A stretch of DNA of 64,000 nucleotides, from contig NZ_LT699742.1 in NCBI RefSeq assembly GCF_900155365.1, positions 143,729-207,728 of the forward strand, written 5' to 3'. A program made the translations under genes and the position numbers. The first letter of the stretch is position 1, and each line of letters opens with the position of its first letter. This stretch comes from Collinsella bouchesdurhonensis (lineage in GTDB: Bacteria; Actinomycetota; Coriobacteriia; Coriobacteriales; Coriobacteriaceae). Below the pieces are notes generated by a model. That model did not search any database. It was not told the DNA's origin and saw only the letters and a list, made by a program, of their open reading frames with translations. Below are positions 1 through 8,025 of the stretch, one piece after another.

Positions 1-224
1 CGTGTCGCAAAATCGCCGAGCGTTGCGCGGAGCTGGGGTGCGGTATCACCGTTTCTACCGATGCCCATATTTCGCTCGATATCGGTGTGTTCCCTCGCAC
101 GATCTCGCTTCTTGAGGAAATCCATTTCCCCGAGGAACTCATCATGAATCGTGATCGTAAGACCCTCGTAGGCGAAATGGCCGCGGCTGGCGTCTGTGAT
201 TTGACAAGCTGTCTGAGCGAATAG
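1..224 (+). CDS. PHP-domain phosphatase, YcdX-like (C-terminal part only)
   Basis: The gene enters from the left edge; codons read from position 3 to a TAG at 222-224, about 73 residues. The piece contains a Ser-Thr-Asp-Ala-His motif followed by a Gly-Val-Phe segment and the closing helix pattern FPEELIMNRDRKTL, which resembles the last metal-binding strand and C-terminus of YcdX-type PHP hydrolases. Those enzymes are trinuclear-metal phosphatases of the cytoplasm; the physiological substrate is uncertain. The Asp-His of the motif would be metal ligands. The N-terminal two thirds lies outside the window, so the assignment rests on this short segment. Confidence 0.6.
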   Translation, partial: CRKIAERCAELGCGITVSTDAHISLDIGVFPRTISLLEEIHFPEELIMNRDRKTLVGEMAAAGVCDLTSCLSE

Positions 225-260
225 ATCGTGCACTACCTTTCCATACAAAGCAAAGGAGAT

Positions 261-290
261 AAGCCCGGCAGACATCGAGTCGTCGGGCTT
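261..290 (+). terminator. Weak hairpin terminator after the PHP gene
   Basis: AAGCCCG (261-267) pairs with CGGGCTT (284-290), with an inner GAC/GTC pairing around a small loop. It is followed by TTACTT rather than a clean T-run, so it is a weak or factor-assisted terminator at best. Confidence 0.4.
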
Positions 291-365
291 ACTTATGCAA
301 CAAACGTTTCAAAATAGTCCAGTACTGTGCGCAAAGAGCACATATGGGATTTTGGCGAGGGATAG

Positions 366-371
366 TATAAT
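366..371 (+). promoter_or_regulatory. -10 box of the surface-protein gene
   Basis: A perfect TATAAT lies about 90 bases upstream of the start codon at 465. No good -35 box is visible at 16-18 bases. The rest of 225-464 holds the weak hairpin and an untranslated leader with no other recognisable element. Confidence 0.4.
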
Positions 372-464
372 GCTGGGTGGATTAATCTGCCTAGTTTTGG
401 TTTCTCGCCCAGGTGATAGAACGGTTTGCATGCTTGATATGGGTGCATTGGAAAGAGGGAAGAT

Positions 465-2609
465 ATGAGATCGAACAATATGTGGCGCCGCTTTTTTGCC
501 ATGGCGGCTGCAGTTGTGTTTGCGGTAGCCGCTATGGTGCCGGCTGCGGCGATGGCCGACGTTGTTGACGATCTTGCCTCCACGTCGCCGGTGCATGAAA
601 AAACGCTTGAAGACAATGGTGATGGCACGTATGATCTCACCTTATCGGTCTCGGGCGATGCTGAGCAGACCGATAAGGTCAAGCCTGTTGATATCGTGCT
701 GGTTGTCGATGTCTCGACGAGCATGAATCAGAAGATTGACGGCATCGGCTCGAAGACCCGTATGCAGGCTGCACATGACGCCGCTGCCGCACTCGCCAAG
801 GAGCTTCTCACCGCTGAGAATGCCAACCTGTCTCCAGACCAGCAGACCCGGATATCCGTAGTGACCTTTGGCAACAAGGCCTATCTGGAACAGGGATATT
901 CGACGAATGCGGAGGATATCTCCAACGCTGTTCCTACGAAAGCGAAGTATTTTAAGGGGACGAACTGGGAGGCTGCCCTCATTCTCGCAAACGAGCAGCT
1001 TGGCCGTGCGAACGCCGAGAAGCATGTCATTTTCCTTTCCGATGGTGACCCGACTCTTCGCATGAGCGCGGAGGGATATGGCGCGGGCATCGAGTTGCAC
1101 CCCGCCGACGGTAAAAATCCGGATGGTACGTACGGCACGTATGTCAATGATCCTAAAGGCCGCAACCTCTCTGCTGCTACGAAGGTGGCGACGAAACGTC
1201 CCGCTTCGAGCATGTATGTGGTGAATACCTCGAAGAGTGCTGAGAAGATGGGTATCTTCGCAGAGAAGACGGGGGGCTCGCTCCTCGATGGCACTACTGA
1301 AAATAACCTTGCTGCTGCTTTCTCTCAGATTGGTCAGGTTATTAGGAAGTCTGTTAGCTATCAGGACGTTGCGCTTACCGATCAGCTCTCCTCGTGGGTC
1401 GAGTTTGTTTCGGCCGACAATGGCTCTGTCGGAAACATCCGCTATACCAAAAACGGTAACGACTGGATCGGTGCTCCTCCCGCAAAGATCGACGAAGACA
1501 CGCTCACGTGGAATCTTGGCACGCTCGATAAGGGCACAACCTATTCTGTGACCTTTACCATTCGTCCCAACGCTCAGGCTAAAGCCGATGTTGCCTCTAA
1601 GGGTGTCGACACCGGCTACGTGACGAATAATGCCGATACAAGTGGTGTTGCGTACAAGACCGTGGTGAAAACCCTCGAGGAGGGCGATAAAGTCTCCGGT
1701 CTTCAAAAAAGCCCCTTTGAGGAGAAGCCCATCATCACTTTGACCGCTCCTGCCGCTGCTACCGCTACGCTTTCCGGTACCAAAACGCTCGAGGGCCGCA
1801 CCCTCGAGGACGGCGAGTTTAAGTTTAGGATTTCTGTCGCCGAAGGCTCAGATGAGAACACCCCGCTTCCTGATGAGACGTCTGTAACCAATGCCGCCGA
1901 CGGCTCCATTACCTTTGGCACTATCACCTTTTCTAAAACGGGCACTTATCTCTATGACGTCGTTGAGGATACCTCGGTGCTTCCCGAGGGTGTTTCTGCG
2001 GTGACAAGGGATCCCCAGCGTGTTGAGGTCAAGGTGACGCTCGGAGATGACGGCGCCCTTGAGGCGGAGACCGTGGGCGAATTAAAATTCGTGAATACGT
2101 ATAGTGCAAAGCCTGCCTCGGTGAGTCTCAAGGCCACAAAGGTGTTGAAGGGTGCTCAGCTCACTGACGATGCGTTTACTTTCGAGCTTCTGAACAACGA
2201 TGAAGTTATGGACAGCGTTACCAATGACGCTGAGGGCAATATTGCATTTAAGGAGCTTACTCTGGACAAGGCCGGAACCTACACGTTCAAAATCGTGGAG
2301 GTCGCTGGTGACAAGAAGGGCATGACCTACGATGCGACCGAACATACGGTCACGGTGCGGGTTGACGACAATGGCCGGGGCCAGCTGGTCGTCGCTGCGA
2401 TCGAGGGCGATAACCCGACCTTCACGAACACGTATGTGGAACCTACGGCTAAACCGGAGTCTACCGACAAGTCGGGCGCTTCCGGTGCCCCTTCCAATGC
2501 ACAGATTCCCAAGATGGGCGATGCCAATATGGCTTTGCCGACGGTGCTTTGCCTTATCGCCGTTGCTTGCATTGGCGTTGGCGTGATAGTGCGCCGCAAG
2601 AATAAGTAG
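465..2609 (+). CDS. VWA-domain surface protein with pilin-type isopeptide repeats
   Basis: A 714-residue exported protein. Residues 1-31 form a signal peptide (basic start, Ala-rich core, AMA cleavage site). A von Willebrand factor A domain spans about 75-290, with MIDAS motif DVSTS at 82-86 for metal-dependent ligand binding. A fibronectin-like segment follows, then two repeats of the Spy0128/FctA pilin isopeptide-linkage type (about 430-545 and 550-660; each starts SGTKTL/KATKVL and ends FVNTY/FTNTY). The C-terminus has an IPKMGD motif, a hydrophobic helix and RRKNK, the layout of a sortase signal with an unusual motif. The start is supported by an AGAGGGAAG ribosome site. The architecture fits a tip or ancillary pilin/adhesin. 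No sortase or major pilin lies next to it, so its partners are unknown. Confidence 0.8.
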   Translation: MRSNNMWRRFFAMAAAVVFAVAAMVPAAAMADVVDDLASTSPVHEKTLEDNGDGTYDLTLSVSGDAEQTDKVKPVDIVLVVDVSTSMNQKIDGIGSKTRMQAAHDAAAALAKELLTAENANLSPDQQTRISVVTFGNKAYLEQGYSTNAEDISNAVPTKAKYFKGTNWEAALILANEQLGRANAEKHVIFLSDGDPTLRMSAEGYGAGIELHPADGKNPDGTYGTYVNDPKGRNLSAATKVATKRPASSMYVVNTSKSAEKMGIFAEKTGGSLLDGTTENNLAAAFSQIGQVIRKSVSYQDVALTDQLSSWVEFVSADNGSVGNIRYTKNGNDWIGAPPAKIDEDTLTWNLGTLDKGTTYSVTFTIRPNAQAKADVASKGVDTGYVTNNADTSGVAYKTVVKTLEEGDKVSGLQKSPFEEKPIITLTAPAAATATLSGTKTLEGRTLEDGEFKFRISVAEGSDENTPLPDETSVTNAADGSITFGTITFSKTGTYLYDVVEDTSVLPEGVSAVTRDPQRVEVKVTLGDDGALEAETVGELKFVNTYSAKPASVSLKATKVLKGAQLTDDAFTFELLNNDEVMDSVTNDAEGNIAFKELTLDKAGTYTFKIVEVAGDKKGMTYDATEHTVTVRVDDNGRGQLVVAAIEGDNPTFTNTYVEPTAKPESTDKSGASGAPSNAQIPKMGDANMALPTVLCLIAVACIGVGVIVRRKNK

Positions 2610-2637
2610 ATGCGTCTTTTGCGTTTATCGTTTGACT

Positions 2638-2676
2638 AAAACACCCGGCAGCTCAATTTGAACTGCCGGGTGTTTT
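2638..2676. terminator. Bidirectional terminator between convergent genes
   Basis: A 14-base perfect stem (2638-2651 with 2663-2676) has four A's on the left and four T's on the right, so it can end transcription from both the surface protein gene and the methyltransferase gene on the opposite strand. Confidence 0.85.
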
Positions 2677-2702
2677 GCATGGTGCTGAGTTTTGTAGGCA
2701 AG

Positions 2703-3971
2703 CTATCGGGTAAGGACCGCTACCATTTCAACATGGCTGGTGTGGGGGAACATATCGACCGGCGTCATGCGGATCATGCGATAACCGCCTTGGGCAAAAA
2801 GGCGCAGGTCGCGCTCCTGCGTATAGGGGTTGCAGCTGATGTAGACGATACGGCGCGGCGCCATGGCGCAGGCTGCCTCGATAAAGGCGGGTGTGGATCC
2901 GGCGCGCGGCGGGTCAAGCGCGAGGACGTCAACGTGTTCACCGCGACGTGCCGCGTGCTGCAGGTATTCCGTGGCATCGGCTTCAATAAAGCGAGAGCGG
3001 TCGCATAGGTCGTTGACCTCTGCATTGCGCACAGCATCGCGCACGCCAAAATGGTTGCGCTCGATGCCGAGGAGCGTGATATCGACACCGGCCGCTTTGG
3101 CTTCTGCGGCAGCGCACATACCGATAGTGCCGCTTCCGCAATAGGCGTCGAGCAAGACGTCGCCGGGCTTGAGGTCCATGCCGTCGATAGCAAGCTGGTA
3201 CAGCACTTCCGTTTGTTCCGGATTTGTTTGATAAAACGCCGTGGGCGAAATCTCAAACGTGCACGACAACAGGCGGTCGCGCATGCGGGCACGGCCGGCG
3301 AGGATGTGCGATTCTCCGCCCAAAATGGCGTTGGTCATCTTGGGATTGATGTTCTGAGCCACGGTGGTGATGCGTTCGTCGATATTTTGGAGCGCGGTGA
3401 TGAACTGCCGATAATGCGGCATGCGGCGCTCGCGGGTGACGATGGTGAGCATCACCTCGTCGGTGTGGTATCCCATGCGGATGATGGCATAGCGTAAAAG
3501 GCCGCGACACTGGTCTTCCTCATAAGCGGGAATATGGCAAGCTTCTGCGGCGCGTGCAACGCTATTGAGGATGGCGCGAGCGCCGGGGGCTTCGACGCAG
3601 CAATCGGGAACGCCAACGATGCGATGGGTGCCGCGGGCAAAGAAGCCCGAAGCAATATGATTTTTACCGGCGGGCGCAAAGGGAGATGCCGCCTTGTGGC
3701 GAAAACCGCGTGGCGAAGCAATCTTTCCGGTGTCCCCTGCATTGGCTCCCATGCCGCGCACGGGTTCGACCGAACAATCTAGATCGAGTTCGGCGATAAG
3801 GGGACCAAAGAGCTCTTCCATAGCGTGCTGCTTGCGGGTGAGCTGCTTGCGGTAGGGGAGATTGAGCCATTCACAGCCTCCACAGGCTCGCATGACGGGG
3901 CAGGGGCCCTCACAAGAAATTTTGGAAATCGCGTGGTCATGCGTATCGGTGTGCGGCAGGCGTCGGTTCAT
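2703..3971 (-). CDS. 23S rRNA uracil-C5 methyltransferase, RlmD/RumA family
   Basis: A 422-residue class I SAM-dependent RNA methyltransferase. The N-terminus carries the iron-sulfur cysteine cluster CPVMRACGGCEW of RumA-type enzymes. The C-terminal half has the SAM motif LLDAYCGSGTIG, the DPPRAG motif and the ISCNP motif, whose Cys is the nucleophile attacking uracil C6. There is no clear TRAM domain, and the protein is slightly shorter than E. coli RlmD. It should methylate a uridine of 23S rRNA or tRNA; the exact site cannot be read from sequence. It stands alone on the minus strand, divergent from the fatty acid operon. Confidence 0.85.
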   Translation of the reverse strand: MNRRLPHTDTHDHAISKISCEGPCPVMRACGGCEWLNLPYRKQLTRKQHAMEELFGPLIAELDLDCSVEPVRGMGANAGDTGKIASPRGFRHKAASPFAPAGKNHIASGFFARGTHRIVGVPDCCVEAPGARAILNSVARAAEACHIPAYEEDQCRGLLRYAIIRMGYHTDEVMLTIVTRERRMPHYRQFITALQNIDERITTVAQNINPKMTNAILGGESHILAGRARMRDRLLSCTFEISPTAFYQTNPEQTEVLYQLAIDGMDLKPGDVLLDAYCGSGTIGMCAAAEAKAAGVDITLLGIERNHFGVRDAVRNAEVNDLCDRSRFIEADATEYLQHAARRGEHVDVLALDPPRAGSTPAFIEAACAMAPRRIVYISCNPYTQERDLRLFAQGGYRMIRMTPVDMFPHTSHVEMVAVLTR

Positions 3972-4075
3972 GCGGGTCTTTCGTTAGGCGTTGCGGACAC
4001 GCCTATTGTAAGGGTGTAGCTGGGATAAATACGTCTCATGCCCAGGTCTTACCCGTAAACCTATATTTGCTGAAA

Positions 4076-4103
4076 TTGCTTGAACCGTAGGTGCTCAAAG
4101 CAA
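4076..4103. promoter_or_regulatory. TTGA/TCAA inverted repeat upstream of the fatty acid operon
   Basis: TTGCTTGA (4076-4083) and TCAAAGCAA (4095-4103) form an inverted repeat with one bulged base. The TTGA...TCAA half-sites resemble the general look of FabT/MarR operators. The binding protein would plausibly be the MarR-type product encoded at the end of the operon. This is inference from symmetry and context only. Confidence 0.35.
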
Positions 4104-4132
4104 GATAAGAGACACATATTGGAGTTGTGTCG

Positions 4133-4190
4133 TTGATATGAATGAATGTTGACCTATTAACAACTCAAATTACTTAACTAAAATACTTGA
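4133..4190 (+). promoter_or_regulatory. Candidate fab promoter with downstream operator-like repeat
   Basis: TTGATA (4133-4138), a 16-base spacer and TATTAA (4155-4160) form a plausible sigma-70 promoter. Directly after it lies a 26-base imperfect palindrome (4165-4190) bounded by TCAA and TTGA, and ACTT recurs three times between 4172 and 4197. An operator just downstream of a promoter would allow repression of the whole acp-acc-fab operon. The rest of 3972-4238 shows no gene. Confidence 0.4.
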
Positions 4191-4238
4191 ACTACTTACC
4201 AACGCCAACGCGCCGTATGGCGCCGAAGGGACAAAACC

Positions 4239-4469
4239 ATGCTGTTTGATGATGTGCGCGACGTGATTGTAGAGACCGTGGGCTGCGAGGCCGCTGCCGT
4301 TACCCCCGAGGCTCGTCTTAATGAGGACCTTGGTGCCGATTCCCTTGCTGCTATGGAGCTCATCATGGCGCTTGAGGAGAAGCTTGATATCGAGATTGAC
4401 GACGCCGAGCTCGACCAGTTCAAGACCGTGAACGACCTTGTTTCCTACCTGGAGACCAAGGTGCAGTAA
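4239..4469 (+). CDS. acpP: Acyl carrier protein
   Basis: A 76-residue acidic protein with the family's usual length and the phosphopantetheine attachment motif GADSLAAMEL near residue 36 (Ser is the modified residue). It carries the growing acyl chain as a thioester between the fatty acid synthesis enzymes in the cytoplasm. It is the first gene of an operon running to 13789 with very short gaps or overlaps. The start codon follows a GAAGGG ribosome site. No phosphopantetheinyl transferase is present in the window, so the holo form depends on a distant gene. Confidence 0.95.
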   Translation: MLFDDVRDVIVETVGCEAAAVTPEARLNEDLGADSLAAMELIMALEEKLDIEIDDAELDQFKTVNDLVSYLETKVQ

Positions 4470-4497
4470 CGCTGCCACTTTCAGGGAGATGATGCGC

Positions 4498-4944
4498 GTG
4501 GGAATGAAGAACCAAGACGTCTACGATCTGATGGATCGCTTTGAGAAAAGCGGAATCGCTCGCATGAAGTTCGAGAGCGGCGACACCTCGCTTGAGCTCG
4601 AAAAGACGATTGCGGTATCCGGTGCGCCTGCGGTGGCAGCTGCCCCTATGGCTCAGCCAGCGGTTTCTGGCGCGGAAGCCGCTTCTGCCCAAGAGCCCGA
4701 AGCGGGCCTTTTTATCAAGGCCCCGATGGTTGGGACCTTCTACGTTGCCTCTTCGCCAGATGCGCAGCCATATGTGAACCCTGGCGATGCTGTGCACGCC
4801 GGGGATACGGTGTGCATGCTCGAAGCCATGAAGATGATGAGCGAGGTGTCGGCGCCTTGCGATTGCATTATCGAAGAGCTGCTCGTTGCGGATGGCGAGC
4901 TTGTCTCGTTCGATCAGCCTTTGATTCGCTATCGAGAGAGCTAG
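4498..4944 (+). CDS. accB: Acetyl-CoA carboxylase biotin carboxyl carrier protein
   Basis: The C-terminal biotinyl domain contains EAMKMM, whose Lys is biotinylated. The N-terminal helix (QDVYDLMDRFEKSGIARMKF) matches AccB, followed by an Ala/Pro/Gln-rich swinging linker. The protein shuttles carboxybiotin between AccC and AccD/AccA. The start is a choice: GTG at 4498 sits nine bases after GGGAG (4484-4488), the best spacing; ATG at 4492 (too near) and 4504 are in the same frame. The gene lies 28 bases after acpP, and accC begins 12 bases after its stop. Confidence 0.9.
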   Translation: MGMKNQDVYDLMDRFEKSGIARMKFESGDTSLELEKTIAVSGAPAVAAAPMAQPAVSGAEAASAQEPEAGLFIKAPMVGTFYVASSPDAQPYVNPGDAVHAGDTVCMLEAMKMMSEVSAPCDCIIEELLVADGELVSFDQPLIRYRES

Positions 4945-4956
4945 GCTAGGCATCCT

Positions 4957-6339
4957 ATGTTCAAACGATTGTTAATTGCCAACCGCGGCGAGATCGCCCT
5001 GCGCGTGGCTCGTGCCTGCCGCGAGCTCGATATCGATCCGGTGATGGTGTATTCCGAAGCCGATCGAGATGCGTTGCACGTGCAACTTGCCGCGCACGCC
5101 TACTGCATCGGTCCCGCGCCTGCCCAGCAGAGCTATCTTAACGGCGATGCGATTTTGACGGTCGCGAAGGCCGCGGGCTGCGATGCGATTCATCCGGGTT
5201 ACGGCTTTTTATCAGAGAACGCAGCGTTTGCCCAGGAGTGCGTGGACGAGGGCTTTGCCTACGTGGGACCTGCGGCACATGTAATCGCGGCCATGGGAAA
5301 CAAGGCGGCGGCGCGCGAGATGATGAAACGCGCGGGAGTGCCGGTGGTCCCCGGATCGGATGGCTCCGTTGCCAACGCATATGAGGGCGCTCGTATTGCG
5401 AAGGAGATTGGCTATCCGGTGCTCATCAAGGCGGCTGCGGGAGGCGGCGGACGCGGCATGCGTCGCGTATACGATCCCGATCGCTTTGAAGAGCTGTTCG
5501 AGGAGGCTCGTGCCGAATCGCGCGCATGCTTTAACGATGACGAGATGTATCTTGAGAAGCTCATCGTCAATCCGCACCATATCGAGTTTCAGATACTTGC
5601 AGATTCTCAGGGGACTATCGTCCATTTGGGGGATCGCGATTGTTCGATCCAGCGTCGCGGTCAGAAGATGATTGAGGAGACGCCCTCGCGCGTGCTCTCG
5701 GATGAGCTACGTGAGCGTATGGGTGCGGCCGCAGTTGCCGCCGCACGTGCCGCCGGCTATCAAAACGCTGGAACGGTGGAGTTTGTGCTCGACCATACAG
5801 GGGAGTTCTACTTCATCGAGATGAACACGCGCATTCAGGTTGAGCACCCCATTACCGAGATGGTGAGTGACGTGGATCTTGTGCGCGAACAGATTCGCGT
5901 GGCCGCCGGTCTTCCGCTCGGCTTTACCCAGGAGGATATCCATATCAAGGGGCATGCCATCGAGTGCCGCGTGAATGCCGAGGACCCCACGCGCGATTTT
6001 GCGCCGTCGCCCGCGCGCATCGATTTTTTGCATGTGCCAGGCGGTATGGGTGTGCGCGTTGATACGGGCATTTACCAGGGATATACCGTTCCTGCGCAGT
6101 ATGACTCGCTCATTGCCAAGCTCGATGTGTGGGCGCCCACGCGCCTGGAGGCGTTGCGCCGCTGTCGTCGCGCGCTCGAAGAGCTCATCGTCGAGGGGCC
6201 AGCAACCAATATCGACCTGTTGCATCAGGTGATGTATCACCCTCAGTTCATCCACGGCACCTATACGACGTCCTTTATGGATGAGCACCTGCAGGAGATT
6301 CTTGGGTGGGACGCAGAGCAAAAGAAGGTGAGCGCATGA
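4957..6339 (+). CDS. accC: Acetyl-CoA carboxylase biotin carboxylase subunit
   Basis: A 460-residue ATP-grasp enzyme that carboxylates the biotin on AccB using ATP and bicarbonate. The N-terminus FKRLLIANRGEIALRVARA is diagnostic. The ATP-grasp lid has the GGGGRGMR loop, and the catalytic region EMNTRIQVEHPITEMV is intact. Length matches the family. Its stop codon overlaps the accD start (ATGA at 6336-6339), implying translational coupling. Confidence 0.95.
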   Translation: MFKRLLIANRGEIALRVARACRELDIDPVMVYSEADRDALHVQLAAHAYCIGPAPAQQSYLNGDAILTVAKAAGCDAIHPGYGFLSENAAFAQECVDEGFAYVGPAAHVIAAMGNKAAAREMMKRAGVPVVPGSDGSVANAYEGARIAKEIGYPVLIKAAAGGGGRGMRRVYDPDRFEELFEEARAESRACFNDDEMYLEKLIVNPHHIEFQILADSQGTIVHLGDRDCSIQRRGQKMIEETPSRVLSDELRERMGAAAVAAARAAGYQNAGTVEFVLDHTGEFYFIEMNTRIQVEHPITEMVSDVDLVREQIRVAAGLPLGFTQEDIHIKGHAIECRVNAEDPTRDFAPSPARIDFLHVPGGMGVRVDTGIYQGYTVPAQYDSLIAKLDVWAPTRLEALRRCRRALEELIVEGPATNIDLLHQVMYHPQFIHGTYTTSFMDEHLQEILGWDAEQKKVSA

Positions 6340-7211
6340 TAGCTCCATTTGGGAAGCGACGTGAGCGTTTGCTCCAACTGCGTGAGCTTCGCCGAGCAGG
6401 CGAGGGGCCGGCGTCGTTGCCACAGCAGACGTGTCCCGCATGCGAGCACGAACTTGCGCAGGATGAGCTAGTTCACAACCTGCATGTTTGTCCTCATTGT
6501 GGCCATCATTTGCGTATCGGCGCCCATGATCGCCTGGCATCGGTGCTTGACGCTGGGAGCTTTAGGGAGTTTGAGGCAAAGATGGCTTCAAGCGACCCCC
6601 TGGGTTTTCCCGATTACGCAGAAAAGGTCCGTACGCTTCGCAAAAATACGGGCCTGTCCGATGCCTTGGTGTGCGGCTGGGGCTCCATCGACGGTACCCG
6701 CGTAGCGGTGGCCGTGCTCGATACCTCATTTTTAATGGGCAGCATGGGTGCGGTCGTGGGAGAAAAGCTCACGCGTCTTATCGAGCGCGCAGGAAAGAAG
6801 AAGTGCCCGCTTATCGTGTTTTCCGCAAGCGGCGGCGCGCGTATGCAAGAAGGCATTATCTCTTTGATGCAGATGGCAAAGACCTCCGCCGCAATCGAGC
6901 GTTTTTCGGGCGCGGGCGGGCTCTTTATTTCGGTGATGACAAATCCAGCCATGGGCGGGGTGACGGCAAGCTTTGCCTCGCTGGGCGACATCATGCTTGC
7001 CGAGCCGGGGGCGTTGATTGGCTTCGCGGGTCCGCGCGTTATCGAGCAGACCATCGGCGAGTCGCTGCCTAAGGGTTTTCAGCGAGCGGAATTCCAACTC
7101 AGCCATGGGTTCATCGATGCGGTGGTGCCGCGCGGCAGAATGCGCGCTCAACTGTCGCGCTTGCTTATGCTGCACGGTTTTGGAGGTGTTGCGCGTGGCT
7201 CTCAAAAATAA
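6336..7211 (+). CDS. accD: Acetyl-CoA carboxylase carboxyltransferase subunit beta
   Basis: A 291-residue protein with an N-terminal four-cysteine zinc ribbon (CPACEHE and CPHCGHH) and the crotonase-fold carboxyltransferase half (SASGGARMQEG, GGVTASFA, GPRVIEQT). With AccA it transfers the carboxyl group from biotin to acetyl-CoA, making malonyl-CoA. ATG 6336 overlaps the accC stop and follows AAGGTG, so it is preferred over longer upstream in-frame starts. The 3' end overlaps accA by 17 bases. Confidence 0.95.
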   Translation: MIAPFGKRRERLLQLRELRRAGEGPASLPQQTCPACEHELAQDELVHNLHVCPHCGHHLRIGAHDRLASVLDAGSFREFEAKMASSDPLGFPDYAEKVRTLRKNTGLSDALVCGWGSIDGTRVAVAVLDTSFLMGSMGAVVGEKLTRLIERAGKKKCPLIVFSASGGARMQEGIISLMQMAKTSAAIERFSGAGGLFISVMTNPAMGGVTASFASLGDIMLAEPGALIGFAGPRVIEQTIGESLPKGFQRAEFQLSHGFIDAVVPRGRMRAQLSRLLMLHGFGGVARGSQK

Positions 7212-8025
7212 CGCGCGACTCACCGCTGCGGAGCGCGTGGCCCTTGCTCGCATGCCGCATCGTCCGGGTGTCGAGGAGTACGTGGATGCGCTGTTCGAAA
7301 ACGTATTCGAGCAGCGAGGCGACCGAACAGCCTCCGACGACCAGGCAATCATGTGCGCCATCGCCACGTTCCACGGATGCCCGGTGACGGTTGTGGGACA
7401 TCGTAAAGGCTCGACGATCGAGCAGCGTATGGCCTTTAACTTTGGCATGCCATCGCCAGAGGGGTATCGAAAGGCGCAGCGATCCATGCGCGCGGCAGAG
7501 AAGTTTGGCCGTCCCATCATCACATTTGTTGACACACCCGGAGCCTATCCGGGCCTGGAAGCAGAGGAGCACGGCCAGGGCGAGGCAATCGCTCGCAGTA
7601 TCGAGCTCATGAGCGCCTTGAAAGTCCCCGTGATTTGCGTGATCTGTGGCGAAGGAGGGTCGGGCGGCGCGCTGGCGCTTGCCGTGGGAAACCGGGTGCT
7701 CATGCTTGAGAACTCGGTTTATTCGGTGCTTTCGCCAGAAGGTTTCGCCTCGATTCTGTGGAAGGACGCGTCTCGTTCGGAAGAGGCTTGCGAGGTCATG
7801 AAACTCACGGCGCAGGACCTGCTTGACCTGCAGGTTATCGATGCGATTGTTCCCGAGCCCGCAGGTGGTGCCCATGAGGATCCGCAGACCGTATTTCAAA
7901 CGGTCGATTCGTATCTAAGGCGCGCTCTCGATGAGATGCAGGGCATGACGGGCACAGCGCTTGCGCGCGAGCGCTACACGAAGTTCAGGTCCATGGGAAT
8001 GCATGCACAAAGGAGGTGCAGATGA
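7195..8025 (+). CDS. accA: Acetyl-CoA carboxylase carboxyltransferase subunit alpha
   Basis: A 276-residue carboxyltransferase alpha subunit with FVDTPGAYPGLEAEEHGQGEAIARS and the oxyanion-forming glycines in GEGGSGGALALAVG. The GTG at 7195, six bases after TGGAGGTG, is chosen; the longer in-frame extension starting at 7018 lies wholly inside accD and is not AccA-like. It is somewhat shorter than the E. coli protein because the N-terminal helical region is trimmed, as in many Gram-positive enzymes. The stop TGA shares its A with the fabH ATG. Confidence 0.93.
   Translation: MALKNNARLTAAERVALARMPHRPGVEEYVDALFENVFEQRGDRTASDDQAIMCAIATFHGCPVTVVGHRKGSTIEQRMAFNFGMPSPEGYRKAQRSMRAAEKFGRPIITFVDTPGAYPGLEAEEHGQGEAIARSIELMSALKVPVICVICGEGGSGGALALAVGNRVLMLENSVYSVLSPEGFASILWKDASRSEEACEVMKLTAQDLLDLQVIDAIVPEPAGGAHEDPQTVFQTVDSYLRRALDEMQGMTGTALARERYTKFRSMGMHAQRRCR

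Noticed and set aside
642-1706. 354-codon open frame on the minus strand opposite the surface protein
   Set aside because: It is antisense to a clear VWA protein, has no ribosome site, and its translation matches no family; it arises from codon bias.
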